The notes: generated by a model not told the origin, from the letters alone. Positions 27,460 through 35,599 are shown, counted from the stretch's first letter. The stretch: 64,000 nucleotides of DNA from DAIODI01 sp046349255 (GCA_046349255.1 JAXMCR010000004.1:496001-560000), one strand, 5' to 3'. A program made the numbers and translations.

Positions 27460-27481
27460 GCCCGGGCGGCGACGCCCGGGC
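27460..27481 (+). terminator. Intercistronic hairpin after the family 5 binding protein
   Basis: GCCCGGGCG (27460-27468) and CGCCCGGGC (27473-27481) form a perfect nine-bp stem with a GCGA loop, followed by GTCTTGT. It would reduce read-through into the acetamidase and ATPase genes and keep the binding protein abundant. Confidence 0.6.
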
Positions 27482-27509
27482 GTCTTGTCGCCTCGAGCCT
27501 GAGGATCAC

Positions 27510-28457
27510 ATGACCAAGCACATGCACAACCACACGATCCACCAGCACCAGTGCCATTTCGGCTGGAACCGGGAGAACGCGCCGGTGGTGCGCATCGCGC
27601 CCGGTGAGACCGTCGAGTTCCACCCGGTCGACTCCTCGGGCGGTCAGCTCACGCCGAAGTCGACGGTGGCGGACATCGCCACGCTCGACTTCGGCAAGGT
27701 CAATCCGGTGGCGGGCCCGGTCTATGTCGAGGGCGCGGAGCCCGGCGATGCGATCAAGGTGACGCTCCTCGACTTCACCCCCTCGGGCTGGGGCTGGACG
27801 GCGAACATCCCGGGTTTCGGCCTCCTCGCCGATGACTTCAAGGACCCGGCGCTGCACATCTGGAAGTACGATCCCGCAACGCTTCAACCCGCGATGTTCG
27901 GCCCCGGCGGGCGCGTCCCGCTGAAGCCGTTCTGCGGCACGATCGGCCTCGCGCCGGCGGAGCCCGGGCTCCACTCGATCGTGCCGCCGCGCCGCATGGG
28001 CGGCAACATGGACATCCGCGACATGGCCGCGGGCACGGAGCTCTATCTCCCCGTCGAGGTGGCGGGCGGACTGTTCAGCGTCGGCGACACGCACGCGACG
28101 CAGGGCGACGGCGAGGTGTGCGGCACGGCGATCGAAAGCCCGTGCTCGCTTGCGGCGAAATTCGAACTCGTGAAGGGCGCGAACCTTGCCTTTCCGCGCT
28201 TCACGACGCCCGGCCCCGTGGCACGCCACATGGACGTGAAGGGCTACGAGGTGACGACCGGCATCGGCCCCGACCTGTTGGCCGGCGCGAAGGCCGCGGT
28301 CTCGGGCATGATCGAGCTGCTCTCGAAGCGCTACAACATGAAGCCGGTCGACGCCTACATGCTCTGCAGCGTGTGCGGTGACCTGCGCATCAGCGAGATC
28401 GTCGACATCCCGAACTGGGTCGTCTCGTTCTACTTCCCGCGCGTCGTCTTCGAATGA
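27510..28457 (+). CDS. Acetamidase/formamidase family protein
   Basis: FmdA/AmdA-family amide hydrolase of 315 aa, the usual length, with GPVYVEGAEPGDAIKV, the conserved block of this family, and a His-rich N-terminus (HMHNHTIHQHQCHF). It would release ammonia from a short-chain amide. Its place inside the importer operon suggests that the imported compound is, or yields, an amide. The stop overlaps the next start by ATGA. Confidence 0.87.
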   Translation: MTKHMHNHTIHQHQCHFGWNRENAPVVRIAPGETVEFHPVDSSGGQLTPKSTVADIATLDFGKVNPVAGPVYVEGAEPGDAIKVTLLDFTPSGWGWTANIPGFGLLADDFKDPALHIWKYDPATLQPAMFGPGGRVPLKPFCGTIGLAPAEPGLHSIVPPRRMGGNMDIRDMAAGTELYLPVEVAGGLFSVGDTHATQGDGEVCGTAIESPCSLAAKFELVKGANLAFPRFTTPGPVARHMDVKGYEVTTGIGPDLLAGAKAAVSGMIELLSKRYNMKPVDAYMLCSVCGDLRISEIVDIPNWVVSFYFPRVVFE

Positions 28458-29431
28458 GCGAGGCGCTGCTCAGCGTCGAAAACCTGAGCATCGGCTTTGC
28501 GACCGAGACCGGCTTCGTCCGTGTCGTCGAGGGCGCGACGTTCGCGGTGGCGGCGGGAGAGACGGTCGGACTCGTCGGCGAATCCGGCTGCGGCAAGAGC
28601 GTCACGGCGCAGACGATCATGCGGCTCCTGCCCTCGCCGCCATCACGGATAGAAGGCGGTCGCATCGGCTTCGACGGCGTCGATCTCGCGACGGCCGCCG
28701 AGCGCGAGATGCAGCGGGTGCGCGGCGACCGCATCGGCATGATCTTCCAGGAGCCGATGACCAGCCTCAACCCGACTATGACCGTCGGCGACCAGATCGC
28801 CGAGGTGCTGGCGCTGCACCGCGGCCTCGATGCGCGCGCCGCGCGCCCGCAGGTGCTCGACATTTTGCGGAAGGTCGGCATCGGCTCGCCGGAACGCCGG
28901 CTCGATCAGTACCCGCATCAACTCTCGGGAGGCCTTCGCCAGCGCGTCATGATCGCCATGGCACTGGTGTGCGGCCCGAAGCTCCTGATCGCGGACGAGC
29001 CGACGACGGCGCTCGACGTCACGATCCAGGCGCAGATCATCGCGCTGCTGAAGTCGCTGCAGCAGGAGATGGGGCTTGCGATCCTCCTGATCACGCACGA
29101 CCTCGGCGTGGTCGCCGAAACCTGCAGGTCGATCGTCGTGATGTACGCCGGCCGCATCGTCGAGCGCGGGCGTGCCGGCGCGGTGCTGAAGCGGCCGCTT
29201 CATCCGTATACGGCCGGATTGCTGGCAGCCTCGCCGGTGAACGCGAGGAAGGGCGAGAAGCTGCCGACGATTGCCGGCATGGTGCCGCCCCCCGGCAAGC
29301 GCGGGGTGGGGTGTGCTTTCGCCGACCGTTGCCCCCGGCGTCTCGACCGCTGCACCGCGGAGACGCCGCGCCTCGAACCGCTCGCCGCTAACCATTGGGC
29401 CGCCTGCTTCAACCCGGTGCCGCAGCCTTGA
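28454..29431 (+). CDS. Dipeptide-type ABC transporter ATPase (DppD)
   Basis: ATPase, 325 aa, with Walker A GESGCGKS, a signature LSGGLRQR and Walker B LLIADEPTTALD. The C-terminal oligopeptide-transporter domain has a Cys-bearing loop (GCAFADRCPRR) of the DppD/OppD class. It starts at ATGA (28454), coupled to the acetamidase gene. Confidence 0.88.
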   Translation: MSEALLSVENLSIGFATETGFVRVVEGATFAVAAGETVGLVGESGCGKSVTAQTIMRLLPSPPSRIEGGRIGFDGVDLATAAEREMQRVRGDRIGMIFQEPMTSLNPTMTVGDQIAEVLALHRGLDARAARPQVLDILRKVGIGSPERRLDQYPHQLSGGLRQRVMIAMALVCGPKLLIADEPTTALDVTIQAQIIALLKSLQQEMGLAILLITHDLGVVAETCRSIVVMYAGRIVERGRAGAVLKRPLHPYTAGLLAASPVNARKGEKLPTIAGMVPPPGKRGVGCAFADRCPRRLDRCTAETPRLEPLAANHWAACFNPVPQP

Positions 29432-30393
29432 CCGCGCTGCTCGAACTTGCCGGCATCGAAAAACAGTACCCGGCGCGGGACGGGCACGGCGTCGTGCGCG
29501 CCGTCGATGGCGTGAGCCTTGCGCTCAATAGGGGTCAAACGCTTGGAATCGTAGGAGAATCCGGCTGCGGAAAGTCGACATTGGCGCGCGTGATGCTGCG
29601 GCTGATCGACCCGACCGCCGGCACGATCCGCTTCGACGGCGAGGACATCACCCGCTTGTCCGCGCGCGAACTGAAGCGGGTGCGCCGCGACATGCAGATC
29701 GTTTTCCAGGACCCGTATGCCTCACTCGATCCGCGCATGACGGTGGGCGACATCGTCTCCGAGCCGCTCGATATCCACGGCATCGGAACGCGGAGCGAGC
29801 GCAAGGCCAAGGTCTTGGAACTCCTGTCGCTCGTTGGTCTCGACGAGGCGGCGGCGAAGCGGTACCCGCACGAGTTCTCCGGCGGTCAGCGCCAGCGCAT
29901 CGGCATCGCCCGCGCTATCGCACTGGAGCCGAAGCTCGTGGTGCTCGACGAACCGGTGTCGGCGCTCGACGTCTCGATCCAGTCGCAGGTGCTGAACCTG
30001 CTCAGCGAACTGAAGGAGCGGCTGCGCCTCTCGTACGTGTTCATTTCGCACGATCTCTCGGTTGTCGAGTACATGAGCGACGAGGTCGCCGTGATGTATC
30101 TGGGCCGCGTGGTCGAACGGGGACCGGCGGAGGCGCTGCTGCGCGCGCCGAAACATCCGTACACGCAGGCTCTGGTGTCGTCGGTGCCCGAGCCCGATCC
30201 GGACCGGCGGGCGCAGCGCATCATCCTGAAGGGCGATCCTCCGAACCCGGAGCACATTCCGGCGGGATGCCGCTTCCATCCCCGCTGCCCGAAGGCGTTC
30301 GGCAACCCTTGCGAACAGGTAATGCCGAAGGTTTCGGTCGCCGGGGAGAGCGCAGTCGAGTGCCACCTCTACGATCCGGCGTTCGCCCCCTGA
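29428..30393 (+). CDS. Dipeptide-type ABC transporter ATPase (DppF)
   Basis: Second ATPase, 321 aa from the TTG at 29428 that overlaps the DppD stop (TTGA). An in-frame ATG at 29395 would add 11 residues. Walker A GESGCGKST, signature FSGGQRQR, Walker B LVVLDEPVSALD and the C-terminal CRFHPRCPKA loop are present. It is the last gene of the importer operon and is convergent with the TPP decarboxylase genes. Confidence 0.87.
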   Translation: MTALLELAGIEKQYPARDGHGVVRAVDGVSLALNRGQTLGIVGESGCGKSTLARVMLRLIDPTAGTIRFDGEDITRLSARELKRVRRDMQIVFQDPYASLDPRMTVGDIVSEPLDIHGIGTRSERKAKVLELLSLVGLDEAAAKRYPHEFSGGQRQRIGIARAIALEPKLVVLDEPVSALDVSIQSQVLNLLSELKERLRLSYVFISHDLSVVEYMSDEVAVMYLGRVVERGPAEALLRAPKHPYTQALVSSVPEPDPDRRAQRIILKGDPPNPEHIPAGCRFHPRCPKAFGNPCEQVMPKVSVAGESAVECHLYDPAFAP

Positions 30394-30473
30394 TCATCCG
30401 AGTCCGGGTGGTTCAGGATGAATTCGAGTCCGAACGGTACAGGTCAGCAAAGTCCAGTGAAATCAGATGCTTG

Positions 30474-31064
30474 CTAGCCCTGCGGCAGGCTGAGGTGGGC
30501 CCGGAAGCGGTTCTTGACGAACACCGCATCCCGCGATGGCAACGAGCGCGGCGGGTTGTCGGACGCGACTTTGAGCACCGAGAACTGGGGGCCCTCGGCG
30601 GGCGTGCGCAGCGCCTTTGCCAGCGCCTCGACCTCCGCCATCGTGCGCACCGTGCGAGTCGTCGCAAAGCCGCTCGCGGCAGCGATGGCTGCAAGGTCGA
30701 CGCCATGCCCCGTGTGGCTCGCCTGCATGCCGGTCTCGCCGTAGTGCTGGTTGTCGATCACCACGATGTCGAGGTTCTTCGGCTTCGCCACCGCGATCGT
30801 CACCAGGCTGCCGATCGCCATGAGCTGTTCACCGTCACCAGTGATGACGACCACGCGCCGCGACGGCTGGGCCTGCGCGAGGCCAAGTCCGACGAGCGCC
30901 GCGCCACCCATCGCGCCCCACAGATAGTAGTTGCCCGGCCGGTCGCCGGCGGCGTGAACGTCGTAGGTAGGCGAGCCGAGGCCCGTCACCACGAGCAGGT
31001 CGGCGCCGTCCGCCAGCAACGCGGCGACGGCAGCACGGCGATCGAGAGAGGCGCTGGAGGTCAT
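30474..31064 (-). CDS. TPP-dependent decarboxylase, TPP-binding subunit (sulfo-/phosphonopyruvate decarboxylase beta type)
   Basis: C-terminal-half TPP enzyme, 196 aa, with the TPP/Mg motif GDG (76-78) to Asn105. It matches the beta subunit of two-subunit sulfopyruvate or phosphonopyruvate decarboxylases. The start could also be the GTG at 31073 that overlaps the alpha stop (GTGA); the ATG at 31064 fits typical N-termini. It forms an alpha/beta enzyme with the preceding gene. The 2-oxo acid decarboxylated in this island is unknown. Confidence 0.8.
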   Translation of the reverse strand: MTSSASLDRRAAVAALLADGADLLVVTGLGSPTYDVHAAGDRPGNYYLWGAMGGAALVGLGLAQAQPSRRVVVITGDGEQLMAIGSLVTIAVAKPKNLDIVVIDNQHYGETGMQASHTGHGVDLAAIAAASGFATTRTVRTMAEVEALAKALRTPAEGPQFSVLKVASDNPPRSLPSRDAVFVKNRFRAHLSLPQG

Positions 31065-31069
31065 CGCGG

Positions 31070-31618
31070 TCACCACTTCTTGCGGCCGATCAGGCGCTGG
31101 CCAAACAGCACGGCGACCTGCTGGTCGGCGTCGTAGGCGAGCGTTGCGGCCGCCTCGACGGTTTCGATCACGTCTGCCGGCGTCTCGGCTCTGAGCACGC
31201 GGACGCCGATCGCCTCGAGGGAAGGCTCGGTCGCGCGGCTCATCGGCACCTGCCAGGGATTGAACTCCGCCCACTCGCCGCGCATCGTCACGAGGATCAG
31301 CAGCGGGAAGCGGCCGATCACCGGCAGCGACAGCATGTTGATGCAGTTGCCGACACCGCTCGACTGCATGAGGATCACGCTGCGCTCGCCGCCGAGCCAT
31401 GCGCCGGCCGCGATCGCGATGCCTTCCTCCTCGGTCGTCAGCACCGTCGTTTTGACCTCGGGGTCGGCGGAGAGCAGCGAGATCAGCTTGCTGTGGCCGG
31501 CATCCGGCACGTAGCTCATCTGGCGCACGTTCTTCGCCTTCAGGACGTCGTAAAGCCCGGTCGGCCAATCATCCGCCGCTGCGGCCTCGCTTTTCTGCCT
31601 GGCCTGTTGCACAGCCAT
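31070..31618 (-). CDS. TPP-dependent decarboxylase, pyrimidine-binding subunit (alpha type)
   Basis: N-terminal-half TPP enzyme, 182 aa. The TTEEEGIAIAAGAWLGG segment (from about residue 61) carries the conserved glutamate that activates the TPP aminopyrimidine. It is encoded just upstream of, and overlaps, the TPP-binding subunit gene. There are no sulfolactate, coenzyme M or phosphonate genes in the window, so a pathway name is not justified. Confidence 0.8.
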   Translation of the reverse strand: MAVQQARQKSEAAAADDWPTGLYDVLKAKNVRQMSYVPDAGHSKLISLLSADPEVKTTVLTTEEEGIAIAAGAWLGGERSVILMQSSGVGNCINMLSLPVIGRFPLLILVTMRGEWAEFNPWQVPMSRATEPSLEAIGVRVLRAETPADVIETVEAAATLAYDADQQVAVLFGQRLIGRKKW

Positions 31619-31719
31619 TTGCCCTGCCTTCCGATTGGTTGGAGGCGAGGGTCTAGCGTGACCAGTGCCCGCCGTAAAGGGCGTGGCGGTACAGGCCCGC
31701 CTTCACGAATCCGCGTGTG

Positions 31720-32544
31720 TCACCCGGCCCGGCTGATAAAGCCCGCCGCCAGCCTCTGGAGCCTGTCGACCGGGGTCTTGCCGATCAGCATGTAGCTGCG
31801 ACGGTCGCTCGACCAGAAGACGATGTTGAAGCCGCCGCGCTCCTCGACCCGCGGCGACTGGTTTGCGGCGCCGTCAGCGATGATGCAGAGCGCCACCGGC
31901 CCGTGCTCGGGGTCTAGGTAGGTGATCTGCGCCAGCGGCCGGTCATCGTACTGGAGGAGCTGCGCGCGGCGCAGCGACAGCCCCGGCAGGTCGACATCCG
32001 CAGGTGTGAGATGCGAGCCGATCGCGCTGCCGACCGCCGCGAGCTCGGCCTCGCGCACGGAGGCATTGTCCGGAATGGCCGCAAGGGTCGCCGGCGTGTA
32101 AAGGGCAAGGTAATCCGCCACGGCGGTGCGCCAATCCTCCTCGACCGACATGTCGGCCACCGGCTGGCCTTGCGGCTCGGGGAAGGGAACAAGGCGGCCC
32201 GCGCCGAGGCCTGCGAGGAACAGCAGAATTCCAGCCGCGATCGCTAGCCAACGGGGCGTCCGGCGGGGCGGGGCGTCCTGGGCGGTCGGCCGGCGCTCGG
32301 CGGGCACCGGGTCCGGCAAGCCGGCGAGCATCGCCTCGAGCCGCTGCTGCGGGGCTTCGTCCAAAAGCGGGTCGAACGCCTCGCGGAACGGCCTGTTGCC
32401 GCCCGACAGCTGGATCAGCCGCCGCTGCAGCTCGTGGTCGGCGGCGATGCGCTGGGTGAGCTGGCGCCGCTCGTCCGGCGGCAGTTCGCCGTCGAGATAG
32501 GCGACGAGCACGGTATCGTCGAAATCGCCGTCGCGTGCGCTCAT
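31720..32544 (-). CDS. Membrane anti-sigma factor
   Basis: Protein of 274 aa with a cytoplasmic N-terminal helical domain (VAYLDGELPPDERRQLTQ), a Pro-rich linker, one transmembrane helix near residues 95-115 and a periplasmic domain with no recognisable enzyme motif. This is the layout of anti-sigma factors for ECF sigma factors. Its ATG overlaps the sigma stop by ATGA (32541-32544). No HxxxCxxC zinc motif is visible, so redox sensing through zinc is unlikely. Confidence 0.82.
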   Translation of the reverse strand: MSARDGDFDDTVLVAYLDGELPPDERRQLTQRIAADHELQRRLIQLSGGNRPFREAFDPLLDEAPQQRLEAMLAGLPDPVPAERRPTAQDAPPRRTPRWLAIAAGILLFLAGLGAGRLVPFPEPQGQPVADMSVEEDWRTAVADYLALYTPATLAAIPDNASVREAELAAVGSAIGSHLTPADVDLPGLSLRRAQLLQYDDRPLAQITYLDPEHGPVALCIIADGAANQSPRVEERGGFNIVFWSSDRRSYMLIGKTPVDRLQRLAAGFISRAG

Positions 32545-33071
32545 CCCTGCCTCCCGCTCGGCATGCGAGTTTCGGTGGCGGCGTTCAGCCGCGCGAGAGC
32601 AGACCGCGCGGTGGCGAGCCGGCTCATCACCGTGCCGATCGGCACATCGAGCACGGCCGCCGCCTCGCGATAGGTCATGCCTTCGACGTACACCAGAAAC
32701 ACCGTTTCGCGCTGCGCTTCCGGCAGCGCCATGGTTTCGCGTAGCACCTGCTGGGCGAGGATTGCCTGATCGAGAAGGCTTGCTCCGTCCACCGTCAGTT
32801 CCTGTTCCGCGTCGACCACGCCGGCGCCCGTACGGACCCGGCGCGCGCGCACCTCGTTGAGCCAGATCGAGTGCAGTATCGAGAACAGCCAGCGGTCGAT
32901 CCGCGTGCCGGGTTCGAACTGGTGCGCCCGCTCGATCGCCCGCACGCACGTCGACTGCACGAGATCCTCCGCCACGTCGGACCGGCGCGACAGCACCAGC
33001 CCGTAGCGCCACAGCCGGGCCAGATGCCCGGCCAGCGCCTGCTTCACCGTCTGCGGTCCGGCCTCGTTCAT
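32541..33071 (-). CDS. ECF RNA polymerase sigma factor
   Basis: ECF sigma factor, 176 aa from the ATG at 33071. Region 2 (DVAEDLVQSTCVRAIERAH, RWLFSILHSIWLNEVR) and region 4 (VFLVYVEGMTYREAAAVLDV) are intact. The open frame continues to an ATG at 33131, but that extension would run through a perfect hairpin (33080-33110), so I prefer 33071. It is coupled to a transmembrane anti-sigma factor. It is therefore a conventional ECF/anti-sigma pair and not the EcfG/NepR system whose promoters fill the next 30 kb. Confidence 0.85.
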   Translation of the reverse strand: MNEAGPQTVKQALAGHLARLWRYGLVLSRRSDVAEDLVQSTCVRAIERAHQFEPGTRIDRWLFSILHSIWLNEVRARRVRTGAGVVDAEQELTVDGASLLDQAILAQQVLRETMALPEAQRETVFLVYVEGMTYREAAAVLDVPIGTVMSRLATARSALARLNAATETRMPSGRQG

Positions 33072-33079
33072 CGACCACC

Positions 33080-33110
33080 GGGGATTATCCTCACACGGAG
33101 GATAATCCCC
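33080..33110 (-). repeat. Perfect 13-bp inverted repeat upstream of the sigma start
   Basis: GGGGATTATCCTC (33080-33092) and GAGGATAATCCCC (33098-33110) form a perfect hairpin with a five-base loop. It ends nine bases before the preferred sigma ATG and lies in the gap after the TPR gene. No T-run follows on the minus strand, so it looks more like a translation-control element or protein site than a terminator. Confidence 0.6.
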
Positions 33111-33152
33111 TTTGACCCGTTCGTGCGACACGTTCTTTTCGCGGGGCCGTCG

Positions 33153-33788
33153 TTACTCGACGTTGGCGGTGACGATCGCCTGCTCGAGGTCCTCGTACTC
33201 CTCGCAGTCGGTGTTGCCGCACAGGCCGCCGATGATCTGGAGCTGCTCCTTGGCAAGCTCGAGCTTGCCCTGGATGACATACGCTTCGCCCAGATACTCG
33301 CGCACCTGCACGTACTTCGGATCGAGCGCGACCGAGCGGAGGTAGTAGCCGATGCCCTCCTCGGTGCGCCCGAGTTTGCGGGTGATGTAGCCGCGGTAAT
33401 TCAGCGCCTTCGGCGTCTCGCCGTTCTTCACGTAGGCGAGGGTGTCGAGCGCGTCCTGGTAGCGTGTCGCCTTGGCGAGCGAGAAGGCGTAGTCGAGGTA
33501 CTCGTCATCGTCGAACTGTTCGCTCGACATCTGCACGCACTTCTTCTTTTTCTGGCTGTACATCTGGCCATTGGGGCAGGTCGGCAAGACCTTGGCCTTG
33601 GCATTGCCACCGTTTCCGGCGCCGCTGCCACCACTCCCGCTCCCGCCACTACCACCACTGCCGCCGCTCCCGCCGCCGCCACCGCCGCCGGCAGCGAAGG
33701 CGGGGGTCAGCGACCCCGATCCGATCCCGAATGCGACAACGGCTGCATAGAGGGCGATGCGCTTCAGGGGGTGACGTGCGATGGACAT
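33153..33788 (-). CDS. Exported Gly-rich TPR protein
   Basis: Protein of 211 aa with a signal peptide (cleavage after AFA, about residue 32), a Gly/Ser-rich linker (33-60), a short CPNGQMYSQKKKKC segment and about three tetratricopeptide units from residue 95 on (for example KALNYRGYITRKLGRTEEGIGYYLRSVALDP). It is a periplasmic scaffold or adaptor of unknown partner. Lying directly upstream of the sigma gene on the same strand, it may be co-transcribed with it. Confidence 0.75.
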   Translation of the reverse strand: MSIARHPLKRIALYAAVVAFGIGSGSLTPAFAAGGGGGGGSGGSGGSGGSGSGGSGAGNGGNAKAKVLPTCPNGQMYSQKKKKCVQMSSEQFDDDEYLDYAFSLAKATRYQDALDTLAYVKNGETPKALNYRGYITRKLGRTEEGIGYYLRSVALDPKYVQVREYLGEAYVIQGKLELAKEQLQIIGGLCGNTDCEEYEDLEQAIVTANVE

Positions 33789-33858
33789 GGCGTGTTCTCC
33801 GTTGGGTGGGCCGTCACCCTGGTGAACACCGCTGCGCCCAAATTATTCGATCCGGCGA

Positions 33859-34302
33859 TCAGTGATGCGAAACGTCGTCGTCTTCGATGCGATACCGGCT
33901 GCCGCGCCGCTGCTTGCGGTCGTCGGCTGGGGTCCGAGGTTCCTCATCGCGAGGGCTACCTGCACCGCGCATCTGCTGGGCAACCGCCGCGAGAGCCTGA
34001 CCGATCGTCGTCGCTGCCGAAAGGATGGCGTCGCCCGCCCGCCCTGCCGCGCGGCTGCCGCTGTCTACGGCTTCGTTGGCAGTTTCGCGAAGGTTCGATG
34101 ACGAAGGGGCGTTCCGGGCGAGGCTCGAGCCCACGGCGGCGACGCCTGCGACCAAAGCGTCCGTCACGACCGAGCGACCGAGCGGATTTGCGATCAACCA
34201 CCTTGCGAGCTCCGACTTGCGGATGCTTTTGGGAATTTTGACGCCCGCGATGCGCTTGGGCACCTTCGGTCTCTTCGCCTTCTCCTTCGGTTTCTTCGCC
34301 AT
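33859..34302 (-). CDS. Conserved hypothetical Lys-rich protein, GSR-controlled
   Basis: Protein of 147 aa with a strongly basic N-terminus (MAKKPKEKAKRPKVPKRIAG) and an Ala-rich amphipathic middle, then an acidic/basic tail. I do not recognise a domain. The start at 34302 is chosen because the basic N-terminus begins there and a GGAAC-N17-CGTT promoter lies 32 bp upstream on the minus strand. A nucleic-acid- or membrane-associated stress protein is possible. Confidence 0.65.
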   Translation of the reverse strand: MAKKPKEKAKRPKVPKRIAGVKIPKSIRKSELARWLIANPLGRSVVTDALVAGVAAVGSSLARNAPSSSNLRETANEAVDSGSRAAGRAGDAILSAATTIGQALAAVAQQMRGAGSPRDEEPRTPADDRKQRRGSRYRIEDDDVSHH

Positions 34303-34333
34303 TTCCAATCTCCGCCGCCGTTTGTGAAGGCTG

Positions 34334-34359
34334 AACGCAACAGAGAAAACGACGGTTCC
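34334..34359 (-). promoter_or_regulatory. Candidate EcfG promoter for 33859-34302
   Basis: On the minus strand GGAAC, 17 bases, then CGTT: an exact match to the alphaproteobacterial general-stress consensus. It is 32 bp before the gene start. Confidence 0.7.
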
Positions 34360-34418
34360 GGGGGCGCCGGTACGATTGCCGTTACGGGAGGAGCCGATCC
34401 TCCGACTCGACTGGACCG

Positions 34419-34444
34419 GGAACGAAGAGGGGAGACTTTTCGTT
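34419..34444 (+). promoter_or_regulatory. Candidate EcfG promoter for 34481-34873
   Basis: GGAAC at 34419-34423, 17-base spacer, CGTT at 34441-34444, 36 bp before the ATG at 34481. It is divergent from the promoter at 34334-34359. Confidence 0.7.
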
Positions 34445-34480
34445 GCGGCGCAAAGGCCAATCGGAACCGGAACCTGACTC

Positions 34481-34873
34481 ATGGATGCTCTCGTCAACGC
34501 CCCGCCGGCGCCGGCAGCGCTGTCGCGCGTCTTTCGCTCGCTCAAGGAGCGCATCGACCGTCTCGTCCACAGAAGCACCCCAGGCGGCATGCATGACCCC
34601 GAGGAAGAGGGTGATCACGACCATCGCCGACACGAACATGCCGGAGGCGACGACGATCACCGCCACAGCATGGTCGCGGTCGCGCGCCACGCCTGCGAGT
34701 ACTGCGCCTCCGTGCGTCAGCATCCGGAGCATCGCCTCGTCCGCCAGATCCTTTGGGCCACGGTGAACGATGAAGGCGATCTCGTGGACGGCGAGGAGTG
34801 GCTCGCCTGCGCGACGTGCGGGCAGCCCTACTACAGTCTCGGGCGCATCGCGGTGCGAGGCTTTCTCTCATGA
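34481..34873 (+). CDS. His-rich hypothetical protein with two Cys pairs
   Basis: Predicted protein of 130 aa. A His/Asp-rich stretch in the middle (around residues 45-62) is followed by CEYC and CATC pairs that could bind a metal. The frame has high third-position GC, a GSR promoter lies just upstream, and its stop overlaps the next start (ATGA), so I favour this frame over the antisense ORF that looks hydrophobic. Function unknown. Confidence 0.5.
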   Translation: MDALVNAPPAPAALSRVFRSLKERIDRLVHRSTPGGMHDPEEEGDHDHRRHEHAGGDDDHRHSMVAVARHACEYCASVRQHPEHRLVRQILWATVNDEGDLVDGEEWLACATCGQPYYSLGRIAVRGFLS

Positions 34874-35244
34874 AGCTCCGGGCGCTTCTTGTTTCTGGCG
34901 CCCTTCTCCTGTTGGCTGCGGGCCCGGCTGCGGCACAATCGTTCTCGCATGATCACCCGGAGGGCGCCGACCCTTACGCGACGTGGCAGCAGCCGGGGAA
35001 CGGGATGTCATGCTGCAGCGGCAAGGATTGCGGCCCGTGGCCCGCGACCGACGTCGATCCGCGCAGCAACGGCGGCTACTACCTGCGCTCGCTGAAGCTG
35101 GAGGTGACCGCCGACCGCGTGTTGCCGTCGCCGGATGGTCGCTATCACGTGTGCTGCCGGCGCTCCTCGAGAACCGGCCCTTGCGATGTCGCCACGTTCG
35201 GCAGAGCGGAAGTCTACTGCATCGCCGCGCCGACGGGGTTTTGA
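34870..35244 (+). CDS. Small exported Cys-rich hypothetical protein
   Basis: Protein of 124 aa with a signal peptide (cleaved after AAA-Q, about residue 22), then CCSGKDCGPWP and YHVCCRR. The seven or so cysteines suggest disulfides in the periplasm. It is translated from an ATG that overlaps the previous stop, so it is expressed from the same GSR promoter at 34419. It resembles exported small hypotheticals seen in rhizobia, with no known role. Confidence 0.65.
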   Translation: MKLRALLVSGALLLLAAGPAAAQSFSHDHPEGADPYATWQQPGNGMSCCSGKDCGPWPATDVDPRSNGGYYLRSLKLEVTADRVLPSPDGRYHVCCRRSSRTGPCDVATFGRAEVYCIAAPTGF

Positions 35245-35303
35245 CCGGCCTGGAACATTCCACATTTCGTTCATCGGCCTGTCAGTTTGTTCGTGCACCT
35301 TTC

Positions 35304-35328
35304 GGAACCATCGGCAGTGGCGCGCGTT
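35304..35328 (+). promoter_or_regulatory. Candidate EcfG promoter for 35372-35599
   Basis: GGAAC, 16 bases, CGTT; 43 bp before the ATG at 35372. Confidence 0.68.
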
Positions 35329-35371
35329 GCGTTCGCCAGGGACGACGAGAATCCCATTCCAGGAGAGGCCC

Positions 35372-35599
35372 ATGGATACGCTCATCAACAAGCCGGTAAT
35401 CCCCGGTTTGCCCCACGGTGACGAACAGGTCGTGCTCGTGCGTCCCGGCGTGCAGCAGCGGGCTCTTTGCGCTCGCAATACGTTTCGGCCTCGGTCCGTG
35501 CCCGCATCCGGCGATCATGCGGGCCAGTGCATGCAGTGGCTCTACGAGACCTGGCTCTCGAAGGACGTCGAGTCGGACCCCACGGGGAAGATCGGGTGA
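35372..35599 (+). CDS. Small hypothetical protein, GSR-controlled
   Basis: Protein of 75 aa beginning MDTLINKPVIPG, with no recognisable domain. An AGGAGAGG ribosome site precedes the ATG. It is coupled to the following small membrane protein by a GTGA overlap, and has its own GSR promoter. The evidence is position and signals, not homology. Confidence 0.5.
   Translation: MDTLINKPVIPGLPHGDEQVVLVRPGVQQRALCARNTFRPRSVPASGDHAGQCMQWLYETWLSKDVESDPTGKIG

Noticed and set aside
25782..28229. 815-aa open frame on the minus strand
   Set aside because: It runs antisense through the binding-protein and acetamidase genes, which have clear homology. Long antisense frames are expected in such GC-rich DNA.
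32541..33071. The ECF sigma factor as EcfG itself
   Set aside because: It is coupled to a transmembrane anti-sigma factor rather than to NepR, and no EcfG promoter precedes it. EcfG is probably encoded outside the window.
34382..34732. Minus-strand ORF with a hydrophobic stretch (VIVVASGMFVSAMVVITLF)
   Set aside because: It is in register with the plus-strand frame 34481-34873, which has better third-position GC, an EcfG promoter and start-stop coupling. The hydrophobic run is the antisense of a His/Asp-rich segment.
35252..35272. GGAAC-N11-CGTT near 35252 and other GGAAC copies with wrong spacing
   Set aside because: The spacing is outside 16-17 bases, so these are not counted as promoters.
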